Shown here: one piece after another, positions 39,818 to 49,950 of the stretch
Position numbering within the stretch: the stretch's first letter is position 1
Layout: each line of letters starts with the position of its first letter
Assembly (NCBI RefSeq): GCF_000314855.2
Contig: NZ_KB233222.1
Coordinates: 134,387 to 198,386 of the forward strand
Origin: Providencia burhodogranariea DSM 19968
GTDB lineage: Bacteria > Pseudomonadota > Gammaproteobacteria > Enterobacterales > Enterobacteriaceae
Direction of reading: 5' to 3'
Length of the DNA stretch: 64,000 nucleotides
Translations under genes and position numbers: made by a program
The notes under the pieces: generated by a model
Database searches by the model: none
What the model was told of the DNA's origin: nothing
Seen by the model: the letters and a program-made list of their open reading frames with translations, nothing else

Positions 39818-41485
39818 ATGAAGTTGACATTTAAAGCATCTGCATGCGCATTAACAGTATCTTTAGCATTATTGCCAGCTGCTCTGGCAAATGCTTGGGA
39901 AAAAGACAAAACGTATAATATTACTATTTTGCACACTAACGATCATCATGGTCACTTCTGGCATAACGATCATGGCGAGTATGGATTAGCTGCTCAAAAA
40001 ACAGTTGTTGATGAAATTCGCGATGAAGTTGCAAAACAAGGTGGTAGCCTACTACTGCTTTCCGGTGGTGATATTAACACTGGCGTACCAGAATCTGATT
40101 TACAAGATGCTGAGCCTGACTTCAAAGGCATGAACTTAGTGGGTTACGATGCGATGGCATTAGGTAACCATGAATTTGATAATCCTCTCGAAACGCTTCG
40201 TAACCAGCAAAAATGGGCAAATTTCCCATTCTTATCTGCCAATATCTATCAAACTAGCACAGGTAAACGTCTTTTCCAGCCATATCAAGTTTTTGATAAA
40301 CAAGGCGTTAAAATTGCAGTTATAGGCTTAACAACAGATGACACTGCAAAACTTGGCAACCCAGCCAATTTCCCTGATGTTGAATTTAGAATTCCAGCAG
40401 TAGAAGCTAAAAAAGTAGTAGAAGAGCTTCGAGAGACAGAAAAACCAGACATTATTATCGCTGCAACTCATATGGGCCACTATGATAACGGTCAACATGG
40501 TTCGAATGCGCCTGGTGATGTCGAGATGGCTCGCAGCTTACCAGCAGGCTATTTGGATATGATTGTTGGTGGTCACTCCCAAGATCCGGTTTGTATGTCG
40601 GCTGAAAATAAAGACTATAAACAAGCAGATTATGTGCCAGGTACACCTTGTGCACCAGACAATCAAAATGGAACTTGGATTGTTCAAGCACACGAATGGG
40701 GCAAATATGTCGGCCGTGCTGACTTTGAATTTAAAAATGGTAAGTTTACGCTGAAACATTACCAACTGATCCCAATCAACTTAAGTAAAAAAGTCACTAA
40801 AGAAGACGGGACAAGTGAACGCGTTTACTACACCAAAGAAATTGCACATAATGCCGAAATGATGAAGCTGTTGACGCCATACCAAGAAAAAGGTGGTGAG
40901 CAACTGAATGTGAAAGTAGGTTCTGTTGATGGCAAGTTGGTCGGTGATCGTAACAAAGTTCGTTTTGAGCAAACTAACATGGGTCATTTATTGTTAGCGG
41001 CACAAAAAGAACGCGCAGATGCTGATTTTGCTATCATGAGTGGCGGCGGCGTACGTGATTCAATCGAAAGCGGTGATATCAGCTATAAAGACGTGCTGAA
41101 AGTACAACCATTCACTAACGAACTAGTTTATATTGATTTCAAAGGTAGCGAAGTACTGCCATACCTACAAGCTGTTGCAAATATGAAGCCCGATTCAGGT
41201 GCTTATGCTCAATTCTATAATGTGAACCTCACATTAAATGCAGACGGCAGTATCAGTGATGTGAAAATTGATGGCAAGCCAGTCGATCCTGAAAAAACCT
41301 ACCGTATGGCAACATTGAATTTTAATGCGATCGGCGGTGATGGTTATCCGAAGCTGGATAGTCACCCTAGTTATGTCAATACTGGCTTTGTGGATGCTGA
41401 AGTATTGAAAGGCTATATCGAGAAACATTCACCACTCAAAGCAGCGGATTATGAGCCTAAAGGCGAGATTATTTATAAAAAATAA
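39818..41485 (+). CDS. ushA: UshA, periplasmic UDP-sugar hydrolase / 5'-nucleotidase
   Basis: UshA hydrolyses UDP-sugars and 5'-nucleotides in the periplasm so that nucleosides can be taken up. The 555-residue protein has a signal peptide (about 1-25, ending ALANA) and the two-metal phosphatase motifs HTNDHHGHFW, SGGDINTG, GNHEFDN, ATHMGHYD and GGHSQDPVC. The C-terminal substrate domain has SGGGVRDSIESGDISY and TLNFNAIGGDGYP. ATG 39818 follows GGGAGAG and matches the E. coli start. A terminator follows. Confidence 0.98.
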   Translation: MKLTFKASACALTVSLALLPAALANAWEKDKTYNITILHTNDHHGHFWHNDHGEYGLAAQKTVVDEIRDEVAKQGGSLLLLSGGDINTGVPESDLQDAEPDFKGMNLVGYDAMALGNHEFDNPLETLRNQQKWANFPFLSANIYQTSTGKRLFQPYQVFDKQGVKIAVIGLTTDDTAKLGNPANFPDVEFRIPAVEAKKVVEELRETEKPDIIIAATHMGHYDNGQHGSNAPGDVEMARSLPAGYLDMIVGGHSQDPVCMSAENKDYKQADYVPGTPCAPDNQNGTWIVQAHEWGKYVGRADFEFKNGKFTLKHYQLIPINLSKKVTKEDGTSERVYYTKEIAHNAEMMKLLTPYQEKGGEQLNVKVGSVDGKLVGDRNKVRFEQTNMGHLLLAAQKERADADFAIMSGGGVRDSIESGDISYKDVLKVQPFTNELVYIDFKGSEVLPYLQAVANMKPDSGAYAQFYNVNLTLNADGSISDVKIDGKPVDPEKTYRMATLNFNAIGGDGYPKLDSHPSYVNTGFVDAEVLKGYIEKHSPLKAADYEPKGEIIYKK

Positions 41486-41510
41486 TTAAACGTTCGCGGT
41501 TTTACATTGA

Positions 41511-41545
41511 AAGCCTCAATTCAGGAATGAATTTGAGGCTTTTTT
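41511..41545 (+). terminator. Rho-independent terminator of ushA
   Basis: AAGCCTCAA (41511-41519) and TTGAGGCTT (41533-41541) form the stem, extended by partial pairing inside, and T residues continue to 41545. Confidence 0.88.
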
Positions 41546-41690
41546 GGAAATATAAGTAAGCACATAATAAGCGCTATGAGTTGAGAAGCTTAATAAATAG
41601 CGAACGAATGAAAGTAAGAAAATGAGCCTATTGATAGATCAGCAATAAAAAAATCAATACGTTGCCTGTATCGCTAAAAGCCGCTGTTGC

Positions 41691-42167
41691 TTACGTTTTC
41701 TTTATTTCAGCAAATATTGCATTTAATACATTGGCAAGATCATTCGGTGCTAACTCAATATCCAAACCACGCTTTCCACCCGAAATAAACATAGTGGTAA
41801 ATTGCTGAGCTTGACTATCAATTACGGTTGGTAAGCGTTTTTTCTGGCCTAATGGGCTGATGCCGCCAACTAAGTAACCTGTCGTTTTTTGTGCAACTTG
41901 TGGGTCAGCCATTTCGACTTTTTTGACTTTGAATTCTTTAGCGACCAATTTTAAATCTAATTGACCCGAAACAGGGGTGACTGCAACTGCTAAATTTTTT
42001 TGATCACCATTAAGCGCAACGAGAAGCGTTTTAAATACTTGTTTTGCATCTAAACCTAGTTTGCTAACGGCTTCATCGCCAAAATTATGTACACTAGGAT
42101 CATGATCATAAGGATGAAGAGTGAAATTAATTTTTTGTTTTTCGAGTAACTTTACTGCGGGAGTCAT
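41691..42167 (-). CDS. ybaK: YbaK, Cys-tRNA(Pro) deacylase
   Basis: YbaK removes cysteine mischarged on tRNA-Pro. The 158-residue protein has the YbaK/EbsC fold landmarks: [12 protein letters not shown], the catalytic-lysine region ([34 protein letters not shown]) and [18 protein letters not shown]. It follows ybaP on the same strand after 28 bases, as in E. coli. Confidence 0.96.
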   Translation of the reverse strand: MTPAVKLLEKQKINFTLHPYDHDPSVHNFGDEAVSKLGLDAKQVFKTLLVALNGDQKNLAVAVTPVSGQLDLKLVAKEFKVKKVEMADPQVAQKTTGYLVGGISPLGQKKRLPTVIDSQAQQFTTMFISGGKRGLDIELAPNDLANVLNAIFAEIKKT

Positions 42168-42195
42168 GTTTACACCTGTTGTTTAAAAAAATAAC

Positions 42196-42996
42196 CTAAT
42201 TGCGCAGATAATCGACTAGGCTACCATCACCAAATAAATGTAAGGCACCTACTGCAACCACATAATTACCATCGGGTAATGATTTTAGTGTACCACTCCA
42301 ATCGCGGTTGCGTTGTTCCATCAGTACTTGATAAACGTCGTCACTAAAGGTTTTTGGCAATGTGACACAGTGATCAGGCTGATAATCGAGCCACCAACTG
42401 ATCATCGTTTGCAAAGATCGGGCATTAGTGCGCCAATGTTCTAATGTATCCTCTAACAAAGGTAGACCTTCATTGGGTAGCTTCAAGAGTAGCTCTACTT
42501 GGGAGTCAGTACCTTCTAATTCAATAATCTTTTTTTGCTGGGATTGAGCATTGCGTAGCAGCTGATAATCAATGCCATATTGGCCACGTAATCCCAGACC
42601 TTGTGCTTGTGTAGCTTGCAAAACTAACGCAATTTGCCATGAAGGAAGATTATCGAATTGAGCTGGATCTTGATGAATTTCTTGGCAATATTGTAAGAAT
42701 AGTTGATATTCATTTTCGCTAAGACGCTGATTTAATGGGATACGCAAAGTGTCTTCTTGAGGAAAAGGCGACCGTATATCAGTGATATCGGCTTCCACAA
42801 TTAACGCATCGGCTTGGTTCAATTTTTCGAGCAGTGTTGCAGAAAGAGGAAACATATTTTCAGTTCCCATATGAATACTGCCAACAATATGCAGTTTTAA
42901 TTTTTTTGATAGGCGAACATCAATGGCAGGGTAAGGATAGACCATCGCGGCTTCTGTATGTAGCCAATTTCTTAGATTTTCGAGCAGCTTTCCCAT
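42196..42996 (-). CDS. ybaP: YbaP, TraB/GumN-family protein
   Basis: The 266-residue protein belongs to the TraB/GumN group, seen in HIVGSIHMGTENMFPL near the N-terminus (the GxxH motif), the EADITD segment and the C-terminal VVAVGALHLFGDGSLVDYL (a second GxxH). These histidines and glutamates suggest a metal-dependent hydrolase related to the Tiki fold, but no substrate is established for YbaP. There is no clear signal peptide. Synteny with ybaK supports the name. Confidence 0.9.
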   Translation of the reverse strand: MGKLLENLRNWLHTEAAMVYPYPAIDVRLSKKLKLHIVGSIHMGTENMFPLSATLLEKLNQADALIVEADITDIRSPFPQEDTLRIPLNQRLSENEYQLFLQYCQEIHQDPAQFDNLPSWQIALVLQATQAQGLGLRGQYGIDYQLLRNAQSQQKKIIELEGTDSQVELLLKLPNEGLPLLEDTLEHWRTNARSLQTMISWWLDYQPDHCVTLPKTFSDDVYQVLMEQRNRDWSGTLKSLPDGNYVVAVGALHLFGDGSLVDYLRN

Positions 42997-43386
42997 TTTT
43001 GCCTTTCCACTGTTTAGTATCAGTTTGTTAGATTAAACAATCCAGCGTGGATTTGCGAACAACTTAAGTTCAAGAAAATCATTTTATGTCGATCATAGAT
43101 AAATACAATGATAGATAAATATGCGATTGAGGCGAGTAGAGAGTAACGAAATGTCGCGGTATAGAAGATATTTTAATCTCAACTTATTGATATAACATTA
43201 AAATCATAATTTGCATGGAGCAGAAAGCTTATTGTTGTAGTGTAAAATACACATAACATGAGAAAGTCACTGCTCAAATATAATCGTCTATGATCCAATA
43301 AAAAGCATTCGTATTTAATCAATTCAAATCATTGAGAACCCCATTTATATGGGGTTTTCTCATTATAAGCACTTAGTTATTATCGA
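42997..43386. other. Gap between ybaP and the PACE gene
   Basis: No gene is supported. The gap includes a short direct repeat (GATAGATAAATA-like, about 43095-43122) and a hairpin near its right end (43334-43361). The ybaP promoter is presumably in the left half. Confidence 0.5.
43334..43361 (-). terminator. Hairpin at the end of the PACE gene
   Basis: GAGAACCCCAT and ATGGGGTTTTCTC pair with a small bulge around a TTAT loop. T-rich sequence is within the arm rather than after it. The position, 25 bases after the PACE stop on the minus strand, suggests a terminator. Confidence 0.5.
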
Positions 43387-43845
43387 TTATGACCGCAATA
43401 CTGTCTTATGTTGCTTTTCTTTACGAGCAAACCAACGCACGCGTAATACGTCATAAGCTAAGTTAAATGCATAAGTATAGAAAAGGAAAAATACAAAAAA
43501 GCCAAGTTCTAATAAGAATGCATCTAATAAGGACATTTTCAGTAAAACTGCCAATATTGGAACACCGAAGATCACAAAACTTAATTCAAAACCAATGCTG
43601 TGAATGATGCGGACTTTGATGGGTCTAGGCCCTCTTGAAAGTGGCCAATAACGGTCAAATAGCATGTTGTAAAATAAATTTAACAGCATTGCGAGTGTTG
43701 ATAATACTATTGCGATAGTCCCCATTTGAAAAATAGAGCGATCTAAAAGCCATGCGCTGATTGGGGCTGTGATCGCAATTGCAATCACTTCAAATGATAC
43801 AGCGTGAAAAACTCGCTCCATGAATGTTTTTTGATATTGACTCAT
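43387..43845 (-). CDS. PACE-family (AceI-like) multidrug efflux protein
   Basis: The 152-residue protein consists of two tandem bacterial-transmembrane-pair domains with four membrane segments. The first pair opens with ERVFHAVSFE and the second has RIIHSIGFELSFV, each carrying the His and Glu typical of AceI-type PACE pumps that export chlorhexidine, acriflavine or short diamines. The ATG at 43845 follows GAGGTGGGT; a longer frame reaches 43893 without support. The gene is divergent from a LysR regulator, the arrangement of aceI/aceR. Substrate is inferred only. Confidence 0.9.
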   Translation of the reverse strand: MSQYQKTFMERVFHAVSFEVIAIAITAPISAWLLDRSIFQMGTIAIVLSTLAMLLNLFYNMLFDRYWPLSRGPRPIKVRIIHSIGFELSFVIFGVPILAVLLKMSLLDAFLLELGFFVFFLFYTYAFNLAYDVLRVRWFARKEKQHKTVLRS

Positions 43846-43878
43846 ACCCACCTCAAATTGATTATTCAATAAAACAGG

Positions 43879-43892
43879 TGCAATTATTTGCA
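43879..43892. promoter_or_regulatory. Candidate LysR-type operator
   Basis: TGCAATTATTTGCA is a short dyad (TGCAA-ttat-TTGCA) in the 97-base gap between the divergent PACE and LysR genes, where a LysR-family autoregulator would bind. Confidence 0.4.
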
Positions 43893-43942
43893 ATTTTCTC
43901 TATATATACAAAATAGAACCCATCGATAAAACCGATACCAAT

Positions 43943-44845
43943 ATGAATTATTCCATCGAAACATTGCGTACCTTTGTTGAAGCTGCATCTTTAAAATCGT
44001 TTTCAGCAACAGCCAGAAAGCTAAATAAAAGCCAATCAACAGTCAGTAGTACCATTAGTGGGCTAGAAGATGATATGGGGTTCCCTTTATTTGATCGTCA
44101 AGGGAGAGAATCAACCTTAACGATTGCAGGTAAAAAAGTATTGAGCTTAGTCGAAGATATTTTATCTGCGGATGAGCGTTTGCAGGCACTAAGGGTTGAG
44201 CTTTCTCCTGATATTGAACCCAGATTAAGTTGTGCATTTTCTGATATTTATCAATCACCACATGCAGAACATGTGTTGAATACATTAGATAGACAGTTTC
44301 CACATATCGAATTTGAGTTTTTAATCGCTGAGAATGACGACGTTATTGATATGTTACAAAATCAACAAGCACATATTGGCATGATGGAATCAAGGATTGA
44401 ATATCCTGCTGATATTATGTTTTCTCGTCTACCTATCCAAGGTGAATTAGGTTTATATGTTTTAAACACACATCTCCTAGCTCAAGAGAAAACTATTACC
44501 TATCAGCATCTAACAATGAATCGTCAATTGCGATTGAGTAGTAGTACCCAAACTATTATTAATAGTGAAAAGAATTGGTTAGCACCAAATTACTTGTTAT
44601 TGCTAGAAATGGCGGAACAAGGAATGGGGTGGGCGATATTACCGACATGGTTAGTTAAACAATTTGGTCACGGCACACTGGTTAGCCTGAAATATGACCA
44701 ATGGCCGCGTAAAATAGATTTAGATTTAGTCTGGTCTAAGAATAACCCACCAGGGAAAGCCGGTTATTGGCTGATTAATAAATTGCTTAGTGATAATAAT
44801 CGTGTTGCTCAAGATCCTAATAAAGTCAGCTATATCAATAACTAA
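43943..44845 (+). CDS. LysR-family transcriptional regulator
   Basis: The 300-residue protein has the N-terminal LysR helix-turn-helix (about 1-60; LRTFVEAASLKSFSATARKLNKSQSTVSSTISGLE) and a periplasmic-binding-type effector domain (about 90-290). The divergent PACE gene is its probable target, by analogy with AceR and aceI in Acinetobacter. No effector can be deduced. It converges on copA, with a shared terminator between. Confidence 0.92.
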   Translation: MNYSIETLRTFVEAASLKSFSATARKLNKSQSTVSSTISGLEDDMGFPLFDRQGRESTLTIAGKKVLSLVEDILSADERLQALRVELSPDIEPRLSCAFSDIYQSPHAEHVLNTLDRQFPHIEFEFLIAENDDVIDMLQNQQAHIGMMESRIEYPADIMFSRLPIQGELGLYVLNTHLLAQEKTITYQHLTMNRQLRLSSSTQTIINSEKNWLAPNYLLLLEMAEQGMGWAILPTWLVKQFGHGTLVSLKYDQWPRKIDLDLVWSKNNPPGKAGYWLINKLLSDNNRVAQDPNKVSYINN

Positions 44846-44923
44846 TCAAATTGTATTGTTGATAACGATGTTCAGCTATCCGAATTACATAAAGAGCTAT
44901 ACGGTGAGATCGATTTAGATATA

Positions 44924-44953
44924 TGAGTCGGAGTATGTGTTCTCTCCGACTCA
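44924..44953. terminator. Bidirectional hairpin between the LysR gene and copA
   Basis: TGAGTCGGAG (44924-44933) and CTCCGACTCA (44944-44953) form a perfect 10-bp stem between two convergent genes. Tails are AT-rich on both sides. Confidence 0.75.
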
Positions 44954-44962
44954 ATTTATCAA

Positions 44963-47908
44963 TTAATCTTGTTTGGGTTTAAACCGCAGTAATCGGTTTG
45001 CATTACTGACGACAGTGATGGATGAAAGCGCCATCGCTGCGCCGGCGACGACAGGGTTTAACAATGTACCAGTCAGTGGGTAGAGTATCCCTGCTGCAAT
45101 TGGAATGCCTAGTGTATTGTAAATAAAGGCACCAAACAGATTTTGTTTCATATTACGCAATGTCCCTTTCGAGATTGCGATGGCATCAGCGACGCCATGT
45201 AGACTTTGGCGCATTAAGGTAATTGAAGCCGTTTCAATCGCAATATCACTACCGCCGCCCATCGCAATTCCCACATCAGCACGGGCGAGGGCAGGAGCGT
45301 CGTTGATGCCATCTCCAACCATAGCCACTTTATGGCCCTTGGCTTGTAGTGCCTCAATAGCGGCTGATTTGCCATCTGGCATTACGCCTGCAATCACCTC
45401 ATCAATACCTGCTTCTTTAGCAATAGCATTTGCAGTCACTGGATTATCACCCGTCAACATCACTAAACGGAAACCTTGTTTATGCAAGCGAGTTAGCGCA
45501 CTGATACTGTCTTTTCGTAATGGATCACGAATCGACAGTAAAGCAGCGACCTTACCATCGACGGCTAACAGCACTGGAGTTACTCCCAAAGAAGCTTGCT
45601 GATGTAATGTCTCTTCGATAGCGCGAGTATCGATATCACTCTGCACCAATAATTTTTGGTTACCGAGGTAAATTGTTTTACCGTCAATTATCGCACTGAC
45701 CCCTAACCCTGCTAAAGTTCTGAACTGTTCATTCGCGGGAATGATTAGCTCTTTAGCTCGATTGGTGATAGCTCGCGCCAGAGGGTGGTTAGAACCACTT
45801 TCAAGCGAAGCGGCAAGTTGTAGTGCTTCATCTTTATCAAAGCCATTAAAGGTGTGGATGTCGGTAACTTGCGGCATCCCTTCGGTTAATGTGCCCGTTT
45901 TATCAAATACGATAGTGTCTAGTTCACTGGCTTGTTGAAGTGCATCAGCATCACGAACTAGCACCCCAAACTCAGCTGCACGCCCCACGCCTGAAATAAT
46001 TGACATCGGTGTTGCTAAACCAAGTGCACATGGACAAGCAATAATTAGTACTGTGGTCGTAATCACTAAGGCATAAGTAATTTGTGGTGCAGGGCCAACA
46101 AAGTACCAAATAGCGCCTGCAATTACGGCGATAGCGACCACAACAGGCACGAATATTGCTGAAATGCGGTCAGCTAATTGACCAATTTGTGGCTTACTAC
46201 TTTGAGCTTGGCGAACTAAGTGAATGATACGTGCCAGAGTTGTTTGGCTTCCCACCGCCGCCGCACGGAACAATACGGTACCATCTTGCACCACGGTTCC
46301 TGCATGAACCTGATCACCTTTACTTTTTTGCTGCGGAATGGCTTCGCCTGTCAGCATAGCTTCATCTAACCACACTTCGCCTTCGATAATTTGACCATCA
46401 ACAGGAACACGATCACCGGTTGCAAGGCGTAAAATCATCCCTTTTTTGACCTGTTCGAGTGGCATGTCAACTTCGCCTTGCTCTGTGACAACACGAGCAG
46501 TGGGTGGCGTCAAATCTAATAATCTTTCCAATGCTTTTGATGAGCGCTGACGGGCGCGTTGTTCAAGAGCATGGCCCAAATTAATCAGACCGATGATCAT
46601 TGCACTGGCTTCATAATAGAGATGGCGAGCTTGTTCTGGGAACATATCAGGCCAAAGGTTAACAACAATTGAATAGAGCCAAGCTGCACCCGTTCCGAGG
46701 GCAACAAGCGTATCCATGGTAGCACTACCATTTTTGAGACTTTGCCATGCATTTCGATAGAAATGACCACCAGCAAATACCATGACCGCGAGTGTTAAGA
46801 TACCGATAGTGAGCCAAATAGAATGGTTCTGAGACGTCAAGGTCATATTATCGCCCATCATCCCCCAAACCATCACTGGTATCCCGAGCGCTAATGCAAG
46901 CGCCGATTGCCAGCGGAAACGACGCATATTAGCATCAGCAACTTGCTGTTGCCGTTCACGTCGCTCAGTTTCATCTTGAATGATCTCAGCCCCATAACCT
47001 GCTTTTTCAACCGCAGCGATTAAGTCAGCTTGTTGTGCTGTTCCTGTCACTAATGCACTACGTTCCGCAAGGTTTACACGAGCATTTTCAACGCCCGGTA
47101 CGCTACTCAGTGCTTTTTGTACTTTATTAACGCAGCTGGCGCAGGTCATACCATCTAATAACAGTTGAACACTGTCATCTGTTGGGGATATTTCAGGTTG
47201 CTCACCTAAATCAGATTCTTGAGCTGGAATATCACAAATTGCCGCTGAGTCAGCTTCCGGCTGCTCAATTTGCGTGGTCAGCGGCTCAGTCTTTGGGTGG
47301 GAATCACCTTCTGGGCTGAGACTAGCTTGGTAGCCAGCAGAGGTAACAGCAGAAATTAAAGCATCTACCGATGCTGTGCCGCGAACACTAGCAGAGGTTG
47401 TATTCACTTCAGCTTGTTCAACGCCGTCGACAGCTTCAAGTGCAAGGCGTGTTTTCTCAGCACACTTCATGCAGCTGAGGCCAGATAGTGCCAAAATAGT
47501 TGTGTTGGAGTCTGCTAGCGTCGCTTTGTAACCTGCTTGTTCGACAGCATTGATCAATGTCTCAACAGCGACATTACCGTAAATTTTAGCTTGTTTTGTA
47601 TCAACTATGGCGGTGGCAACACCATCAACAGCCTCTAATGCTTGCTGGGTTTTACCTGCACATTTCATACAGCTAAGTCCAGAGAGTTGCAAAGTAACAT
47701 CTGGTTCTCCAGCAACTTTTGCCTCATAACCTGCTTTTTCAATGGTCGAAATCAGTGATTCGGCAGTGGCATCAGTATCAATCACTGCATACTCAATGGT
47801 GACTTTGATGCTTTCAATATCAGAACGCGCTTCAAGCGCTTTGGTTACTGTACCCACGCAATGCATGCAACTTAGGCCTTGCAGTGAGAGAATGATTTTG
47901 CTGCTCAT
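44963..47908 (-). CDS. copA: CopA, copper-exporting P1B-type ATPase with four HMA domains
   Basis: CopA pumps Cu(I) from cytoplasm to periplasm. The 981-residue protein has four N-terminal heavy-metal-associated domains with CMHC (14-17), CMKC (80-83), CMKC (146-149) and CASC (256-259). An acidic linker lies between the third and fourth. The ATPase core has the CPC metal site in [13 protein letters not shown], the phosphorylation site DKTGTLTEG and the hinge [17 protein letters not shown]. coli CopA has two such domains in 834 residues. AAGGAG precedes the ATG, and a CueR-type promoter lies upstream. Confidence 0.97.
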   Translation of the reverse strand: MSSKIILSLQGLSCMHCVGTVTKALEARSDIESIKVTIEYAVIDTDATAESLISTIEKAGYEAKVAGEPDVTLQLSGLSCMKCAGKTQQALEAVDGVATAIVDTKQAKIYGNVAVETLINAVEQAGYKATLADSNTTILALSGLSCMKCAEKTRLALEAVDGVEQAEVNTTSASVRGTASVDALISAVTSAGYQASLSPEGDSHPKTEPLTTQIEQPEADSAAICDIPAQESDLGEQPEISPTDDSVQLLLDGMTCASCVNKVQKALSSVPGVENARVNLAERSALVTGTAQQADLIAAVEKAGYGAEIIQDETERRERQQQVADANMRRFRWQSALALALGIPVMVWGMMGDNMTLTSQNHSIWLTIGILTLAVMVFAGGHFYRNAWQSLKNGSATMDTLVALGTGAAWLYSIVVNLWPDMFPEQARHLYYEASAMIIGLINLGHALEQRARQRSSKALERLLDLTPPTARVVTEQGEVDMPLEQVKKGMILRLATGDRVPVDGQIIEGEVWLDEAMLTGEAIPQQKSKGDQVHAGTVVQDGTVLFRAAAVGSQTTLARIIHLVRQAQSSKPQIGQLADRISAIFVPVVVAIAVIAGAIWYFVGPAPQITYALVITTTVLIIACPCALGLATPMSIISGVGRAAEFGVLVRDADALQQASELDTIVFDKTGTLTEGMPQVTDIHTFNGFDKDEALQLAASLESGSNHPLARAITNRAKELIIPANEQFRTLAGLGVSAIIDGKTIYLGNQKLLVQSDIDTRAIEETLHQQASLGVTPVLLAVDGKVAALLSIRDPLRKDSISALTRLHKQGFRLVMLTGDNPVTANAIAKEAGIDEVIAGVMPDGKSAAIEALQAKGHKVAMVGDGINDAPALARADVGIAMGGGSDIAIETASITLMRQSLHGVADAIAISKGTLRNMKQNLFGAFIYNTLGIPIAAGILYPLTGTLLNPVVAGAAMALSSITVVSNANRLLRFKPKQD

Positions 47909-48110
47909 AGTAAAATCTCCTTAACTCATGACTCATTATATTTTTATTCGAGTTCTATACACAAAATAATCGAAGCTGCTTATAGTTGACTGGAAAAGAT
48001 ATCCCGAACATCATATATAACAGTTTAATATGATGTGCTAAGTGCCGTACCCTAATTAAATCAAATGTTATGTAACTTGAAATAATCATTGGTGCGTCGA
48101 CATGTAGGAA

Positions 48111-48143
48111 AGGTTAAACCCTCCTGCAAGGTTAAGGTCAAGG
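48111..48143 (-). promoter_or_regulatory. CueR-controlled promoter of copA
   Basis: On the minus strand TTGACC (48136-48141) is followed by a 19-base spacer and TAACCT (48111-48116). The spacer contains the dyad ACCTTGCAGGAGGGT. The over-long 19-base spacer is the hallmark of MerR-family promoters, and the sequence closely resembles E. coli PcopA. It lies just upstream of the divergent cueR start. Confidence 0.85.
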
Positions 48144-48150
48144 GGGAATA

Positions 48151-48561
48151 ATGAATATTAGTGAAATTGCTAAAAAAACCGGTCTTACCGCGAAAGCGAT
48201 CCGTTTTTACGAAGAGAAAGGGTTGATTACTCCACCTGAGCGTGGTGAAAATAGCTATCGTTATTATCAAGATAGACATCTAGATGAGCTGGGATTGCTC
48301 AAACAGGCTCGAGATGTTGGCTTTACCTTAGAGGAGTGCGGTGAGTTGTTGGGGCTATTCCGTAATCCAGAAAGACACAGTGCAGATGTGAAGAGTACGA
48401 CAATCGCCAAAATTCAAGAGATAGAGCAGACAATCGCAAAATTGTCTGCTATCAAAGGTACATTGCAAGAATTAGTCGACGCGTGCCCCGGCGATGAGGG
48501 TGCCGATTGCCCGATTATTGACCATCTTGCTCGTGGATGCTGCCATCATGGTAAGGCTTAA
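48151..48561 (+). CDS. cueR: CueR, MerR-family copper-responsive activator
   Basis: CueR senses Cu(I), Ag(I) or Au(I) and remodels the copA promoter. The 136-residue protein has the MerR helix-turn-helix ([26 protein letters not shown]), a dimer coiled coil and the metal loop CPGDEGADC (Cys112 and Cys120 by E. coli numbering), then a CCHH tail. It is divergent from copA. Its 3' end overlaps the convergent ybbJ by 47 bases. Confidence 0.97.
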   Translation: MNISEIAKKTGLTAKAIRFYEEKGLITPPERGENSYRYYQDRHLDELGLLKQARDVGFTLEECGELLGLFRNPERHSADVKSTTIAKIQEIEQTIAKLSAIKGTLQELVDACPGDEGADCPIIDHLARGCCHHGKA

Positions 48562-48994
48562 CGTGTAATGTAATGCCGTCAACTGAGGTGACGATCACTT
48601 CAGTGCCTGCTTTAAGCGGTGATTCACTGTAGGCACGCCAACTACCGTCAGCAAGACGCACGCGGGCAAAACCCTCTTCAGTATCCATCATCAAACGTGC
48701 CTTAACACCAATTAATTGGTGGCTCTTTTGATTAACGTCATCTGTTTGCGGGTCTTTACGCAGACTTAACCATTTACGCCATAACACAGCGGAAACAACG
48801 GTTAAGATAGCAAACAAGATGCCTTGCCACTCCCAACCGACGAAGGGCAATACCAGTGCGATAATCGCCACAGCAACCGCGGCGATCCCTGACCAGAGTA
48901 AATAACCACCTGTGCCAAGTAGTTCACCAATCAGCAATAAACCACCAAGACACAGCCAAAACCATGCGGGTTGAATGCTGATAAGTTCTATCAT
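48515..48994 (-). CDS. ybbJ: YbbJ, NfeD-type membrane partner of QmcA
   Basis: The 159-residue protein has two or three N-terminal membrane segments (about 8-75) and a C-terminal OB-fold NfeD domain ([29 protein letters not shown]). NfeD proteins pair with SPFH proteins such as QmcA in membrane microdomains. Its start overlaps the qmcA stop in an ATGA, so the two are coupled. The 3' end overlaps convergent cueR. Confidence 0.94.
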   Translation of the reverse strand: MIELISIQPAWFWLCLGGLLLIGELLGTGGYLLWSGIAAVAVAIIALVLPFVGWEWQGILFAILTVVSAVLWRKWLSLRKDPQTDDVNQKSHQLIGVKARLMMDTEEGFARVRLADGSWRAYSESPLKAGTEVIVTSVDGITLHVKPYHDGSIHEQDGQ

Positions 48995-49935
48995 GAGCCT
49001 ACCTGCTTTTTATTGGCGCTGTTTTTTTTACTTTCACTCAGAAGTTCAGTGATCCCACCAATTGCGCCCATCAAATTACTGGCTTCAAGTGGCATCATGA
49101 TCACTTTGCTATTTTCAGCAGAACCAATAGCGGTTAATGCATCTGTATATTTTTGTGCAACGAAGTAGTTAATCGCTTGCATATCACCGGCAGCAATAGC
49201 CGCAGAAACCATCTGAGTTGCTTTAGCTTCTGCTTCAGCAGCCCTTTCACGAGCTTCTGCTTGTAAAAATGCTGAAGCTCGCTCACCTTCAGCTTTGAGG
49301 ATCTGTGATTGTTTTTCGCCCTCAGCTTTTAAGATAGCAGCTTGACGAATACCTTCTGCTTCCAGAATATCAGCACGCTTGGTACGTTCGGCTTTCATCT
49401 GGGCATTCATCGCATTAACCAATTCTTTTGGTGGCTTAACATCACGGATCTCGATACGAGTTATTTTAACGCCCCATGGATTGGTTGCATCATCCACAAT
49501 ATGCAGGAGTCGGGTGTTAATCGAATCACGCTGTGACAGCATTTCATCCAATTCCATTGAGCCTAATACCGTACGAATATTAGTCATGGTCAGATTGAGG
49601 ACTGACAACTCAAGATTGCTGACTTCATAAGCGGCACGCACAGGATCGACAACTTGAATAAAGCAAACTGCATCAATAGTCACGTTAGCGTTATCGCGTG
49701 ATATAACTTCTTGCGAAGGGATATCAAGGACTTGTTCCATTACGTTGATGCGACGACCTATTCTATCCATAAAAGGCACAAGAAAATGCAATCCTGGTTG
49801 TAACGTACGGGTATAACGCCCGAAACGTTCAACAGTCCATTGATAACCTTGCGGTACGGTTTTTACACAGGTAAAAACAATAACGATAGCAATAAAAATA
49901 ATAATCGGTATAGCACCAAACGCGAACAAATCCAT
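48991..49935 (-). CDS. qmcA: QmcA (YbbK), SPFH/stomatin-like membrane protein
   Basis: The 314-residue protein has one N-terminal membrane segment (about 4-26), an SPFH domain ([26 protein letters not shown] onward) and an Ala/Glu-rich coiled coil with repeated ILKAEGE units (about 200-245). It is a stomatin-like scaffold; in E. coli it interacts functionally with FtsH/HflKC. The gene is the first of qmcA-ybbJ. The fetAB (ybbLM) genes that follow in E. coli are absent; cnoX is upstream. Confidence 0.95.
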   Translation of the reverse strand: MDLFAFGAIPIIIFIAIVIVFTCVKTVPQGYQWTVERFGRYTRTLQPGLHFLVPFMDRIGRRINVMEQVLDIPSQEVISRDNANVTIDAVCFIQVVDPVRAAYEVSNLELSVLNLTMTNIRTVLGSMELDEMLSQRDSINTRLLHIVDDATNPWGVKITRIEIRDVKPPKELVNAMNAQMKAERTKRADILEAEGIRQAAILKAEGEKQSQILKAEGERASAFLQAEARERAAEAEAKATQMVSAAIAAGDMQAINYFVAQKYTDALTAIGSAENSKVIMMPLEASNLMGAIGGITELLSESKKNSANKKQVGS

Positions 49936-49950
49936 TGTATTAATCCTTAA

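Noticed and set aside
43200-43300. Possible leader peptide MRKSLLKYNRL upstream of the PACE terminator
   Set aside because: It is only 11 codons, with no ribosome site of note and no downstream gene on that strand close by.
45180-45602. 140-residue plus-strand frame inside copA
   Set aside because: It is antisense to the CopA ATPase core; the composition is that of a reverse-frame shadow.
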